From Acrasis kona (taxonomy: Eukaryota > Heterolobosea > Eutetramitea > Acrasida > Acrasidae), in assembly GCA_026419775.2 (NCBI GenBank), contig JAOPGA020000512.1:1-51212 (forward strand): DNA of 51,212 bases, given 5' to 3'. Under the pieces are notes generated by a model that saw nothing but the letters and a program-made list of their open reading frames with translations, made no database searches and was not told the DNA's origin. Of this stretch, positions 10,005 through 19,947 are shown one piece after another. Position numbers and translations under genes: made by a program. Positions within the stretch are counted from its first letter, which is position 1, and each line of letters opens with the position of its first letter.

Positions 10005-10538
10005 ATGAGACTGAGCACCAACGATATTGAGTTTGGTATAATTGTGCTGGCTGTTGTACTAGTATTTATCGAATTTGAGATTTCCACAATGATTGTCCTT
10101 TTCACTCTTACGATAGCCACGAGAGACAACAAGAAAAGCATTGGTCCAACAAGGGCGTTCGCGAAAAAGCAGTTCATAGTGTCTTGGTCTAAACGCTTTT
10201 CGATGGCAGCATTACCTAGAAGACTCTCCACATATGCTACATCTAACAAGAGGAGATTCTCTTACGCCACGTTGAGGGGCAATAGAAAAGCAGAAGTACT
10301 TCGAAGAGCTTCGATAGTAGTTCCATTCACAGCAAAAGGATGTAAGAAAGTTCGATTTTCAGCAAAACCAACAACAAGACGGGCCAGCGTTGTTGTTACC
10401 TATCACAAAGAATTGGTGCCAAGAACATTGAAGACGAGGTTAGTATACAGACGCAATGCGTGTGTGGGACTAGGAAGATGGCAGGAAGGCTGCTCACCAC
10501 AAACACCACAAACACCACAAACACCCCAATCAACTTAA
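10005..10538 (+). CDS. Hypothetical basic membrane-anchored protein with PKA and PP1 motifs
   Basis: A 177-codon ORF starts at a true ATG. Residues 9-40 are hydrophobic with an interrupting acidic patch (FGIIVLAVVLVFIEFE, then MIVLFTLTIA), consistent with one membrane segment or a signal anchor. The rest is strongly basic. It contains four R-R-x-S sites, the protein kinase A consensus: RRLS (72-75), RRFS (83-86), RRAS (100-103) and RRAS (125-128). It also has KVRF at 115-118, which fits the RVxF docking motif of protein phosphatase 1. The C-terminus is a (PQT)n repeat from a CACAAACAC microsatellite. No homologous family is recognised and expression is unproven. A chance ORF remains possible. 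Confidence 0.35.
   Translation: MRLSTNDIEFGIIVLAVVLVFIEFEISTMIVLFTLTIATRDNKKSIGPTRAFAKKQFIVSWSKRFSMAALPRRLSTYATSNKRRFSYATLRGNRKAEVLRRASIVVPFTAKGCKKVRFSAKPTTRRASVVVTYHKELVPRTLKTRLVYRRNACVGLGRWQEGCSPQTPQTPQTPQST
10495..10525. repeat. (CACCACAAA)n microsatellite
   Basis: About 31 bases of CACAAACAC units (period 9) encode the Pro-Gln-Thr tail of the preceding ORF. Confidence 0.8.
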
Positions 10539-11335
10539 TACTTGATAACGTACCTCAAATGGCAACGAACGAAAATACAGATTAATCAGGTTAGATTAAT
10601 CGGAATCGTCTAGAGAGCAGCGCGTTTTGTGTGGCTGACCCTCTAAACGAAAAACAAAATTATAGTTTGGACTCTACAGGCAACAGAGTAACTTTAAGAT
10701 GGAAACGTGTCCGAATAAAATAATTTATTGAGAAGCCTCCACAACTGTAGAAACCTCTAATTTGGAATGAGAGTCACCTGACCTCGCGAAGACGTAGAAG
10801 ACAACATCACGCTGTTCTCCAGGTGTCTCCACAGTTAATGACCCTTTTTGCTACGCTCGGGGTAGAGCTGACAAACTGTCTTCTAGATACCAGCCGTCAC
10901 GGGATTATCATGGTGTGATCAGGATGTGGACATTCTAAAGTCGAACCTACAAACGTATCTAATGTAGAGAAGTACACTTACAACAATCTACTATGTATCA
11001 ACGAAAGTAATACTGAATGATGTTATGATTAAATTTGATTGTTAATATTATACGCTCCTGAGCATCTTGTTAAAATTGTAATCTTATCACCTCGAGCGTT
11101 CATATATATCCTTGTTTGCCTTGTCGCAACGCCACAAATCATCCCATTGAAGTCCATGTTACGTCCAAATACTATCAATATACTTCTACGATGTAATCTA
11201 ATTAGATTGGTCGGAAATGGTTAGAATGTCCACACAAAACTTTGAACCCCACATATTAACAATTTTGAATATTGTAATAGATTGTTGCGATTGACTACCC
11301 AATTTTAGTTGAAGTGACGTCATTTCAAACAAAGG
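10539..11335. other. Unexplained 800-bp interval upstream of SRP54
   Basis: I see no ATG-initiated ORF of note and no tRNA, snRNA or 5S signature. Parts (about 10740-10920) are noticeably more GC-rich than the flanks, unlike most intergenic DNA here. The last 100-150 bases presumably hold the SRP54 promoter. Confidence 0.4.
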
Positions 11336-12929
11336 ATGGTGTTGGCAGAACTTGGTTCGAGATTAAAGAAAGCTCTAAGTAGCGTAAGCGACGAGGTCAT
11401 CTTGGATGAGAAGGCAATCAAGTCTATGATAAACGACATATCTGTCGGGCTTATGGAAAGTGATGTGAACGTTATGCTGGTCGGCAAAATGAAGAAGAAT
11501 ATTGAAAGTCAAATAGATATAAATAATTTACCAAAGGGCATAAACAAACGCAATCACGTGAAACAAATCGTGTTTGAAGAATTATGTAAGCTTGTAGATC
11601 CCGGCGTGAAGCCCTATCAAATGCAAAAAAGAAGAGAACCAAATGTGGTCATGTTCGTAGGTCTACAGGGTTCCGGTAAAACTACAACTTGTACCAAATA
11701 TGCAATGTACTATGCTCGAAAGGGTTGGAGAGTAGCTCTTGTTTGCGCCGATACTTTCCGTGCCGGTGCTTTTGATCAACTCAAACAAAATGCAACCAAA
11801 GCTAACATTCCATTCTACGGAAGTTATACCGAGTCCGATCCAGTCAAATTGGCTCGAGAGGGAGTAAAACAATTTACAGATGAGAGGTTCGAGATCATCA
11901 TTGTCGATACATCAGGTCGTCACAAGCAAGAAGAGAACTTGTTCGAGGAGATGGAACAGGTAAGCAAAGCCGTCAACCCAAACGACGTCGTGTTCGTAAT
12001 GGACAGCAGTATTGGACAAGCCGCTCAAGACCAAGCCGCCGCCTTCAAATCACGCGTCAGCGTAGGTAGCGTGATCGTTACAAAACTAGATGGACACGCA
12101 AAGGGAGGAGGAGCCTTGAGTGCTGTCGCAGCAACATCGAGTCCCATCACATTCATCGGAACAGGAGAACAATTCGACGAGTTTGAAGAGTTTGATGCCA
12201 GAGGTTTCGTCGGGCGGTTATTAGGAATGGGTCACATACCTCAATTATTAAAAAAAGCACAAGAGGTCATGAACATTGATAAGCAAAAACAAACGCTAGA
12301 GAACTTGAAGGAAGGAAAGTATACAGTCAGAGACATGAGAGAACATTTTCAAATGATCATGAACATGGGTCCGCTCACTCAACTCATGAGTTACATTCCT
12401 GGAGCAGACAAGTTGATGGGAAAGGGAGCCGAACAAGAGAGCAGCGCACAAATGAAATTAATCGATGACCATCATGGACTCGATGAACGATGATGAGATG
12501 GACCATCCCAACATTAATAAGATTGAACACTTGGAATCGAGAAAGATACGCATTGCGAGAGGAAGCGGAAGGAGCGTCGAGGATGTGAGTCAACTTTTAG
12601 AACAATTGAAATTGTTCCAGAGCATGATTCCAACCATTGGTAACATGGCACAACAAGGTGCTCAAGGAATGCAAGGAAAGGGAGCAGCCGGACAGAAACC
12701 AACGAAGGAGATGAAGAAACAAATGAGTCAAATGCCAAAGATGATGCAAAATGCGGGACTTGGAAACCTGGACATTGGAGCCATGATGAGGAATATGGGC
12801 CTCAACATGCCGGGAGGTATGGGAGCCATGGGAAGAGGTGGCATGGGAAGAGGCAGAGGCGGTGTACCTCCACAGTTAGCAAATATGGCAGGAATGCAAG
12901 AACAATTAAAAAAGATGATGGGCATGTAA
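11336..12929 (+). CDS. SRP54: Signal recognition particle 54 kDa GTPase, with a +1 frame change
   Basis: SRP54 binds signal sequences and 7SL RNA and docks ribosomes to the SRP receptor. The N domain starts at the ATG 11336. The G domain carries [15 protein letters not shown] (about 108-122), [24 protein letters not shown] and [17 protein letters not shown]. The frame is open to ATC at 12461-12463, then G (12464) must be skipped, after which ATG at 12465 opens [15 protein letters not shown] and the Met-rich M domain (LPxxG-like linker, [33 protein letters not shown]). Known SRP54 proteins read K-L-M-T-I-M-D-S-M here, so the true protein clearly crosses the break. Unshifted translation would end at 385 residues without an M domain. 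The joined length is about 530, slightly above the usual 500. No intron fits. The stop is 6 nt from the taxilin stop. Confidence 0.95.
12461..12467 (+). other. +1 frameshift site in SRP54
   Basis: The sequence AAATTAATCGATGACC needs either one skipped base or removal of a 4-nt ATCG/TCGA insertion. Removing four bases restores K-L-M-T-I-M exactly as in other SRP54 proteins. It may be an assembly error, a real indel, or programmed +1 frameshifting. Confidence 0.8.
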
Positions 12930-12935
12930 ATTTTT

Positions 12936-14412
12936 TTATAAATCAACATCGTTTAAATCCTCTTCATTCGTTAAATCCGTCCTCAACAAACTACTTTGTG
13001 CGTGCATGTCTTCATTTACCTTGATGGGAGAAAACATTAGAGGTGTTTGAATGTCAATGATGGTTTGAGGCGTGGCGTTAATGTCAATCACGTCGTGGTC
13101 TTCGTTGTTGTATTGTGAGGATGGTGCTGTTTGACGTTGTTGTTGTTGGCTGACCTGAGGTGATGACGGCCTGTTCTTGTTGGACTGCGCTGTCGAGATT
13201 GATGTTAGACTTGAAGGCGAGGCTGTTGCATATTTAGTTTCTTTGAGCATTTTCATTAGTTCAACCTTTTCTCTCTCTAGTCTGTCGTTCTTAGATTTTA
13301 GCGAAGCAAACTCTGATCTCATCTTTTCAAAAGTCTTTCCACTTTCTGATATAGTCTTTTTGATTTCAATGTATTTTTGAGAATACTGGTTTAGTTGTTT
13401 CTTGTACTCGTTTGCCTCTTGGCTCTTGAATTCTAACTTTTTCCTTAATTTTTGAACCTAGTCGTGAGAATGTTTGCAAAAATGAGTCAAATACCTTGTG
13501 TTCTCCTTGCTCACTTTCTTTTAAGCGTTCCTCCATCTTGTGCTTGACAAGTCTCTTTTCGAGATCAGCCTTTTTAATTTCGGTTTCGTACTGCTGATCA
13601 CGCAATTCGAGAGTTTTGGTCATGGTTTCCAACTGGACTGTCATTCTACTTATTAGATGCAAAGTGTTGCACGATGAACTTACAATTCATTTTCCTTGGC
13701 AGTGGCTAATCTCTCATGTGCCTGTTCTTGTAACTTGACGTGAATTTCATCAACGGCCGCTTGGAATCCTTTCTGGATTTCCTCTCTGCGAACATGTTCT
13801 GCTTCTATGCTCTGTTCATGTTGTTCCTGTAATCTTGGTTAGAGTTTGGTTGTCTTTCTACATACCAAAATAGATCTGTTTTCGGCAACCAGTTTTTGTA
13901 TCAATTCATCTTGTTTTTTAACCTGTTCTGTTAGAAGGCTGATTTGCCTGAATACTTTCCAAGTTAATAGATTTTTATAAAAATTGTACGTGTAGCTCTA
14001 GATCCGATTGAAGTATCCAATTTACTCTGTGTCTCTGTAACTTTAGCCTGTAGAGATACTTTGTCCTTGCTAACTGTTCGATTTTCTTGTAACTTTTCGC
14101 GTTAAGAAATCGTTTTATTAACACTCTTACTGTAGATAGATACTTAAAGAATAAAACCTTCAAAGGCGATCCGTCCTGCTCATGACTCAAATTGACCAAG
14201 TTTTGAACTTCATTAAGTTTTTGATTGTACTGCTCATCAATCTTTTTAAGAGACTCATCATCTCGCAACTTTTGATTAAGAACCTCCAAAGTTCTTTGTG
14301 TGTCTTGTTGGTTTGTGGTCATGTTTAATTCTGCTTCACTAGGAGCAATGTCTGTGATGGCTTTTTTCTTTTTGCCTTTCCGTTTTTTCTTAGAATCACC
14401 CGTTGTGGACAT
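12936..14412 (-). CDS. Taxilin family coiled-coil protein (syntaxin-binding type)
   Basis: Six exons were placed by frame and homology: 14412-14131, 14092-13990, 13954-13866, 13826-13684, 13645-13495, 13457-12936. The five introns are 35-39 nt, giving 429 residues. Taxilin landmarks read in order: KVLFFKYLSTLQENRTVSK (family: K-Y-x-x-L-x-E-S-R), REEIQKGFQAAVDEIHVKLQ (family: F-Q-x-T-L-x-D-I-Q), LEKRLVKHKMEERLKESEQ, and the signature LNQYSQKYIEIKKTISESGK followed by TFEKMRSEFASLKSKNDRLE. The protein is almost entirely coiled coil. It has a Lys-rich N-terminus (MSTTGDSKKKRKGKKKK) and a polar Gln/Ser-rich tail of about 90 residues. Taxilins bind syntaxins, the nascent-chain complex or centrosomal partners in membrane traffic. 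I chose ATG 14412. An in-frame ATG at 14535 would add 41 residues with no family likeness. Confidence 0.88.
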
Positions 14413-15424
14413 GTCAAAGTCACAGATTTTGCCTTTTTCAAGCCTCCTCTCCTGTGTCTTGTAAAAAAGAAAAAACTGGTGGATTGTAAGTGGGGTTGGT
14501 TCAAAGGCGGGGATGAATCCAGCTAACTGCCTCATTTATGAACTTCTACAGACAACGAAATGCGCAGATCTTGGAAAACATTGGCTGCACTTCGCGATGA
14601 GATGTTGGCTTCTCCAAGAAAAAGGCATTTAATATAAACTGTGACAAAGTGCAAGATATAGCTTGCCAGCGGTATGTGAGCAGAATACATCACCAAGCGA
14701 GTAGAATGTGTATCTGGAAAGTCTTTTTGAAGAAAAGAATTTGTAAGAACAAATAATGGAAATGGGATTAGATTTGACATAGCTTACTAATCATGAGAAA
14801 ATTTTGCTTCATAGGAATAAAACGCAGCACATATGTATAGATGGATTAATGTTTTAAGTTGGATACTTTTAGATTCGATTCCATATATTCACAACGTGAA
14901 TTTATCACAACTTGACAAGAAAATAAGGAGTTAAATAGCGCGCACCTTTGTTACTACCATAATAAATCGCTATTGCGAGCGGACCTCGTGATGACAAAGT
15001 AGATGATGCTGGTGGCCCATGTTGGCACCAACCATGTTGACCGTCCTCTTGACATTTTTTCTCAATGATTTGTAAAGCGCCACAAAATCAAATGGAACAG
15101 CTCTTGCTGGAGGTTCGGCCTTTATGCTGATTCAAATGATTCAGCCTCCTGTTGAAATGGTCTTCTCTCAGTGTTTAGTAACTGATAAGCTTCCAAATAA
15201 ATGCGATCACTAAGTATTACCTCCACTTCGGATCAAACCAGGATCTCCGGCTGCATAGGCCGACGACTTGTAAAGAACAATTTTGCACAGCTGTAATAAT
15301 AAAAATGATATTACATAATCATATTTTGGCAATTTTTTGTGGCGTAGTATAAATATCGAATCTACGAGTACTTCTTTTTCGATGGTATTTATCTTAGTTT
15401 ACCAAACTTTTGTAAATATCGTAG
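14413..15424. other. 1-kb intergenic interval with weak coding-like traces
   Basis: Two abutting short minus-strand ORFs (down from 14780, and from 14535 into taxilin) have no recognisable features. On the minus strand at about 15000-15290, pieces such as LCKIVLYKSSAYAAGDPG and FDFVALYKSLRKNVKRTVN read well but in broken frames. They may be a decayed gene. The right end must hold the promoter of the 15425 gene. Confidence 0.25.
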
Positions 15425-17281
15425 ATGATTGACACGCCACAGCAACGGCAGGACAGAAAGGTCCGGTTGCAGATAGACACATCGTATGACGCTGGACCAG
15501 TTTCTTTTACATCTCCTACAGGGCTCAAACAAAATGCACACTACATGAGGGGCACTGCTCAACGGCCGTCAGTGTACGATATTCACGCACCAAAGTCTCT
15601 ATCACCATCACCTATCCCAAGCTTTGCACAATACCAATCACTTGGTACGCAATCATTCATGATAAATTTGGATAAGTTTGATGTCAAGATGGATAAATTC
15701 GACGACATGTGCGATTATGAGGGAGATGACGAGCAGAACCCAAAAGAGCATTCTATACAACATCACACCGTAGTTGACAAAGGTATGGGGTTTTTAATGT
15801 GACGTAATAACTATTTAGACGACAGTGGATATTGGATGTATGACTTTAAAATTAAACCTCCCATATCCCATTTACAACAGGAATGTGTAAAACCCAGACC
15901 TGTAAAAGGAGCAAAAAAATGCGCGTTTTCAAAAGAAACATTGTTGAGGTCAGAAAACAAAGTAAAGACGGTACGCACAGGTGTCTCATTAATAAGCAGC
16001 ATTCAAACATGTGAGGACCACACTCTGTCTTTTCCCAAACTACAAAAGTCACTAAATAACACATTAACTCTTAAAAAAACAACTGAACCAGCAACCAACA
16101 CCTCTCCAACCGGCACTACCAACAGTCCAAATCCTGTGAAGGATGTACAGATCACCCACTTACCTGATCTATTCGAAGAGGAATTTAATACTTTTGATTT
16201 GTTGGAGACTGTAAATAATCCTTTGAGTGCACTTGTAAAAGTTAGCTCCACAAAGCTGCCACAACTTTCTGACTCAATGGCATCTCTAAAAGATGCAATG
16301 GCAGCAGAGCCACATCACTCCCAAGAATCTTTTTTAAATAAATTTGGCCGAGTATTAACACCCAATCACTCAAAGTCCGTTGTAAAGTCTATTATCAAGG
16401 CAAAGAGGAGGATACCTAAAGAGCAAAGGTTAAGGCTTTTGAATGAATCCCCAAGCAATGTAAATAATGTAACAACACCAAATATAGAAAACAATAAACA
16501 ACTGTCATTTGAGAGCACACCTAAACCAGTCAAGCAAATTCACATCACTGCAGATGATGATTCGCTTCTTCTGGATAGTTTTGGGGGTATCGCTAATACT
16601 ACGCTATCACCAAGAGTGATTCATGTAGTTTTAAATAATTGGTCCGACATGTTGGCTCTGACCAGGTCTAAAAAGAAGGAAGAGATGAATCAAATGCTCC
16701 ACAGAAGAGAATATGACAGGGAACGTTTATATAAAAACAAAAAAGAATTAGCAAAGATAACGCTGAATGCTGAAGAAAGGGCGATGATGTGGAACCTATA
16801 TCGTCAGAGCAAACAACCAAATACGATGGATCAAATGTGGGGAGAACCTTCAAGATGCCTCGACGAGCAAGAAAAGAGACTGCGGAACAGAACTACATTC
16901 TACAATCAACTTTTAGCAATATTTACCGGTGACGACAAAAAGGCAAGAATGATGAATAATGAGAATGTACGATTCCTACTTGATGAGATGCAAAAATACA
17001 TGCTAAACGATTGGGATATAAATAAAAAGTTCTTTTTCACTGTTGTCACGGATGTAGGCTATCACAAGTTTGAATTAGACAGTGGATGTTTAATGATCTT
17101 GGGTAAGCTAAAAGAATCATGTCACATCACGGAGAAGGAGTGGGACTTGTATGTAGAGAAGTGGACGACAGGTAGAAGGTCGGTTCAAAGATTTTTGACC
17201 AGGTACGGCGTTTATGTACCAAATCAGAAGAAGGACAAAATTGTTGAGGAGAAAGTAGCTCCTTCAATAACAATAAACTAA
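15425..17281 (+). CDS. Conserved-looking protein of unknown function, 606 aa
   Basis: Two exons, 15425-15782 and 15819-17281. The 36-nt intron (GTATGG...AACTATTTAG) removes an in-frame stop and joins HTVVDK to DDSGYWMYDFKI. The first 320 residues are polar and low in hydrophobic content (Ser/Thr/Pro-rich, probably disordered). A folded, helix-rich C-terminal half begins around SPRVIHVVLNNWSDMLALTR. It contains a basic coiled stretch (RSKKKEEMNQMLHRREYDR), then WGEPSRCLDEQEKRLRNRT and FLLDEMQKYMLNDWDINKKF, ending with VEKWTTGRRSVQRFLTRYG. I do not recognise the family. No signal peptide or membrane segment is visible. A cytoplasmic or nuclear scaffold or regulator is possible, but this is not shown by the sequence. 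Confidence 0.8.
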
Positions 17282-17413
17282 ATATGTATTGTAATGTAAA
17301 GACATTAATTGTTTTTGTAATGAGATAACCTTGGAGGTTAGAGTCTTGCATGGACCATCCATTTTAAGTCCATCGTAATATGCAGAAATACTAGTATAGA
17401 AAGATAAGAAACT

Positions 17414-18634
17414 ATGAGAGGATCCAAACTGACTGTCGCTGGCAGAAGTATGAAAGGAAACAAGCTCATAACTGCACAGAAGACTACAGCAGAAGCTCAA
17501 ATTGACAAAAATATGCCTCAAGCGGAAGTGCTATTTACAAATGAAGTCTTCTCTCACCTCATCAAAGAAAACCCGACTGCTAACCTAATCTTCTCACCAC
17601 TAAGCTTGTTCATTGCTCTAGGAATGGCAACCAATGGTGCGGTCGAAGAAGCTTTTGCAGAGATGTGTAGCGCGTTACAGCTAAAACGTATTGGAATATC
17701 AGATAGATCTACTGTCAATACATCCATGCTAGGTATAACTACGAGTTTAGAAAAGGCTCAACGTTCGAAAACTCTCATAACCGCCAACAAGATTTTCTTG
17801 AATGAGAATTTTAACGTCAGTGAATCATTCAAAAATGAGATCTCTACTTATTACCAATCAACACCCACACTTGTTGAATTCGCTGATCCGGAGCTAAGCA
17901 GAGCTAAAATAAATGGGTGGGTAAAGGGGAAAACCAACGACCTGATCGAAGATTTAATACCAAAAAATTTTCTGAATGGATTGACAGTAGCTGTTTTGGT
18001 AAATGCCGTATATTTCAAAGGACAATGGGAGAACAGATTTAATAAAAAAGACACCAAAATCGAAAAATTCACCTCTTACGTGCAAACTGAACCAAGCATG
18101 GTACCACTTATGAATATCTACGACAGTGAAGTCCTATATGGCACAGACGACACAAAATCGTGGGTAACACTACCCTATAAAGGTGGTGAATTTCGCGCAA
18201 TTTTTGTTCTAAACAACTCCGCAGACTTCGAGAAATTGTCCGAAGAATTACTGAGAGATGGCACTAAGTCATTGAGACATTTCCAGAACACACAGAGCAA
18301 AACTACTCTAGATAGGCTGGCCATACCAAAGTTTGAATTGAAATTTGAGTTTGAAGCTACAAAGGTAATGAAAAAGTTGGGGGCAGAAAAGGTTTTTATG
18401 TCAGGTGGAATGAAGAGGATAGGAGAGAATTGTTATGTATCATCTATTCTCCACTCAGCATTCATTAGTGTGGATGAGGAGGGCACTCAAGCTGCTGCTG
18501 CAACCGCTGTTGTGGTGAGGACTTTTTCTGTAAGAAAGCCTAAGAACTTTATATGCAATCGCCCATTCATCTATATGATTGAACACGTGCCAACTAACAT
18601 GGTTGTGTTTGCAGGAAGAGTTGTCACTCTGTAA
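17414..18634 (+). CDS. Serpin (serine protease inhibitor family)
   Basis: Single exon, 406 residues. Serpin landmarks are clear: NLIFSPLSLFIALGMATNGA (helix B region), LVNAVYFKGQWENRF (strand 3A/helix F region), DEEGTQAAAATAVVV (proximal hinge) and FICNRPFIYMIEH (strand 4B/5B). The hinge has the small-residue P12-P9 run (AAAA) and Thr at P14 of inhibitory serpins. Counting from the hinge Gly as P15 puts P1 near Phe in VVVRTFSVRK, suggesting a chymotrypsin- or cathepsin-like target, with Arg at P3. There is no classical signal peptide. The N-terminal 38 residues are basic and could be a targeting sequence, or translation may begin at an internal Met. An intracellular protease inhibitor is the likely role. 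Confidence 0.93.
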   Translation: MRGSKLTVAGRSMKGNKLITAQKTTAEAQIDKNMPQAEVLFTNEVFSHLIKENPTANLIFSPLSLFIALGMATNGAVEEAFAEMCSALQLKRIGISDRSTVNTSMLGITTSLEKAQRSKTLITANKIFLNENFNVSESFKNEISTYYQSTPTLVEFADPELSRAKINGWVKGKTNDLIEDLIPKNFLNGLTVAVLVNAVYFKGQWENRFNKKDTKIEKFTSYVQTEPSMVPLMNIYDSEVLYGTDDTKSWVTLPYKGGEFRAIFVLNNSADFEKLSEELLRDGTKSLRHFQNTQSKTTLDRLAIPKFELKFEFEATKVMKKLGAEKVFMSGGMKRIGENCYVSSILHSAFISVDEEGTQAAAATAVVVRTFSVRKPKNFICNRPFIYMIEHVPTNMVVFAGRVVTL

Positions 18635-18701
18635 TAAAAAACTTGCTCTACACCAATTTGATTCACATTCGCAAAAACCCGAAAAGTAAAAAGAACATTA
18701 T

Positions 18702-19496
18702 TTATTCAAATATAGGATCATCGGGGAAGTACCATGCATTCTTCTCACCCCCAGATAAATAGTTCGTCATGCCAGTATAATTCATGCCCCAGGTATCTTT
18801 GAGTTCGAAATGTGTTAGCGAACAGACACCAGTTTTGACTTGAATGGACGACCACTCGCTACTTTCAAATTCTGCCTCTTCCTTTGTTACTTGACCTGAG
18901 CATTCTCTACTTATTATTGTCATAGCACGAACACCCTCGATAAGTGAAGCTGCATGGGTTACAACAAGCACATTCTCATGGTTGCTGTTTTCAAGTATAT
19001 GTTTAATTGTGTGCTTGAGACGCATTCTTAGTTGACTTCTAGTTTCTACACCCAATCCGAGGAAGTACGATGGCTGATATAAACTTTGGTAATTTTGGTC
19101 TATGATTTCTTCATTCAATGTCTTTTTGTTATCATTAGTTAAAAGGTCCTTCACGCTAATAGGCAACGTCTCGTTATTCCAAGGCTTTATAGTATCTTGA
19201 TAAAACTCGCTAAGGCCAGCTTCTACTTTGATTTTGCAAGCACTTGAACCGTTTTTGGCATTTATTTCATTGGCAATATTGGTTGCTGTTTGCACTGTCC
19301 TAAAAAACGGAGAACAGTAAATGACCGAAATTTGACTTTCTTTTTCCAAAGTACAGAAGTACTGCCCCAACTCTTTTGCTTGCTTCATTCCACCCTCACT
19401 CAACGGCGTATCATACTTGCGAGCTGCAGTCTTCACCCAATTTGGATCAACCCAATCTTGCCTCTCCCCATGTCTTGTGAAATAAATGTTCTTCAT
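18702..19496 (-). CDS. Histidine phosphatase (phosphoglycerate mutase-like) protein
   Basis: 264 residues from the ATG at 19496 (MKNIYFTRHGERQDW). The catalytic TRHGE motif comes at residues 7-11, followed by YDTPLSEGGMKQAKELGQYF, the phosphate-pocket Arg in YCSPFFRTVQTA and the second catalytic His in VLVVTHAASLIEG. This is the histidine phosphatase clan with the R-H-G-E-R-x-D lead seen in TULA/UBASH3-like and 'phosphoglycerate mutase family' phosphatases, not glycolytic mutase. The substrate cannot be told. The stop lies 67 nt from the serpin stop. Upstream in-frame codons are open but have no ATG. Confidence 0.9.
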   Translation of the reverse strand: MKNIYFTRHGERQDWVDPNWVKTAARKYDTPLSEGGMKQAKELGQYFCTLEKESQISVIYCSPFFRTVQTATNIANEINAKNGSSACKIKVEAGLSEFYQDTIKPWNNETLPISVKDLLTNDNKKTLNEEIIDQNYQSLYQPSYFLGLGVETRSQLRMRLKHTIKHILENSNHENVLVVTHAASLIEGVRAMTIISRECSGQVTKEEAEFESSEWSSIQVKTGVCSLTHFELKDTWGMNYTGMTNYLSGGEKNAWYFPDDPIFE

Positions 19497-19947
19497 GTGC
19501 GGGCAACCAGTGCAAAGGATGTTTAAAAATGCAAACAAGAATTCATAGATATTGAAAAGGCTATTAAAACCGATTGAAGATGAAATTGCTTTATTAGAAG
19601 CGGATATAACATGAATCTACTAAAACTCATGCAACTGATGTAAAATGGACATACTACACTCCATATTTTAAGTTGATGTAGTATCTTTTATTTGCTACAT
19701 TAGAAGAGACCACGAACTATATCAATAAACGTAACCTCCATTCTCCAATGTTGCTGCATAATCTACATCAAAGTAATCGCATTATCAGCATAGCCCACGA
19801 AAGCATCTAGTTTCGGTATTGCTCTTCATCAATGTTCAAGTCCTTTGTAATTTCAAAAAGTTTCGTACTTGTAACGGTCAACAAACAACTCAATTCAAAT
19901 TTTGAACAAAAACAACAACTTCTTTTCTCGATCGATTGGTCCAAGCA
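19497..19947. other. Divergent intergenic region, no gene seen
   Basis: 450 AT-rich bases between the start codons of the histidine phosphatase (minus) and SPT6 (plus). I see no ORF, RNA gene or clear element. It presumably holds both promoters. Confidence 0.4.

Noticed and set aside
14532-14780. 82-codon minus ORF whose stop overlaps the upstream ATG of taxilin
   Set aside because: No domain, no good splice link, and an ATGA overlap is meaningless in a eukaryotic context.
19936-19947. Four-codon N-terminal extension of SPT6
   Set aside because: It begins with TTG; the first ATG is at 19948.
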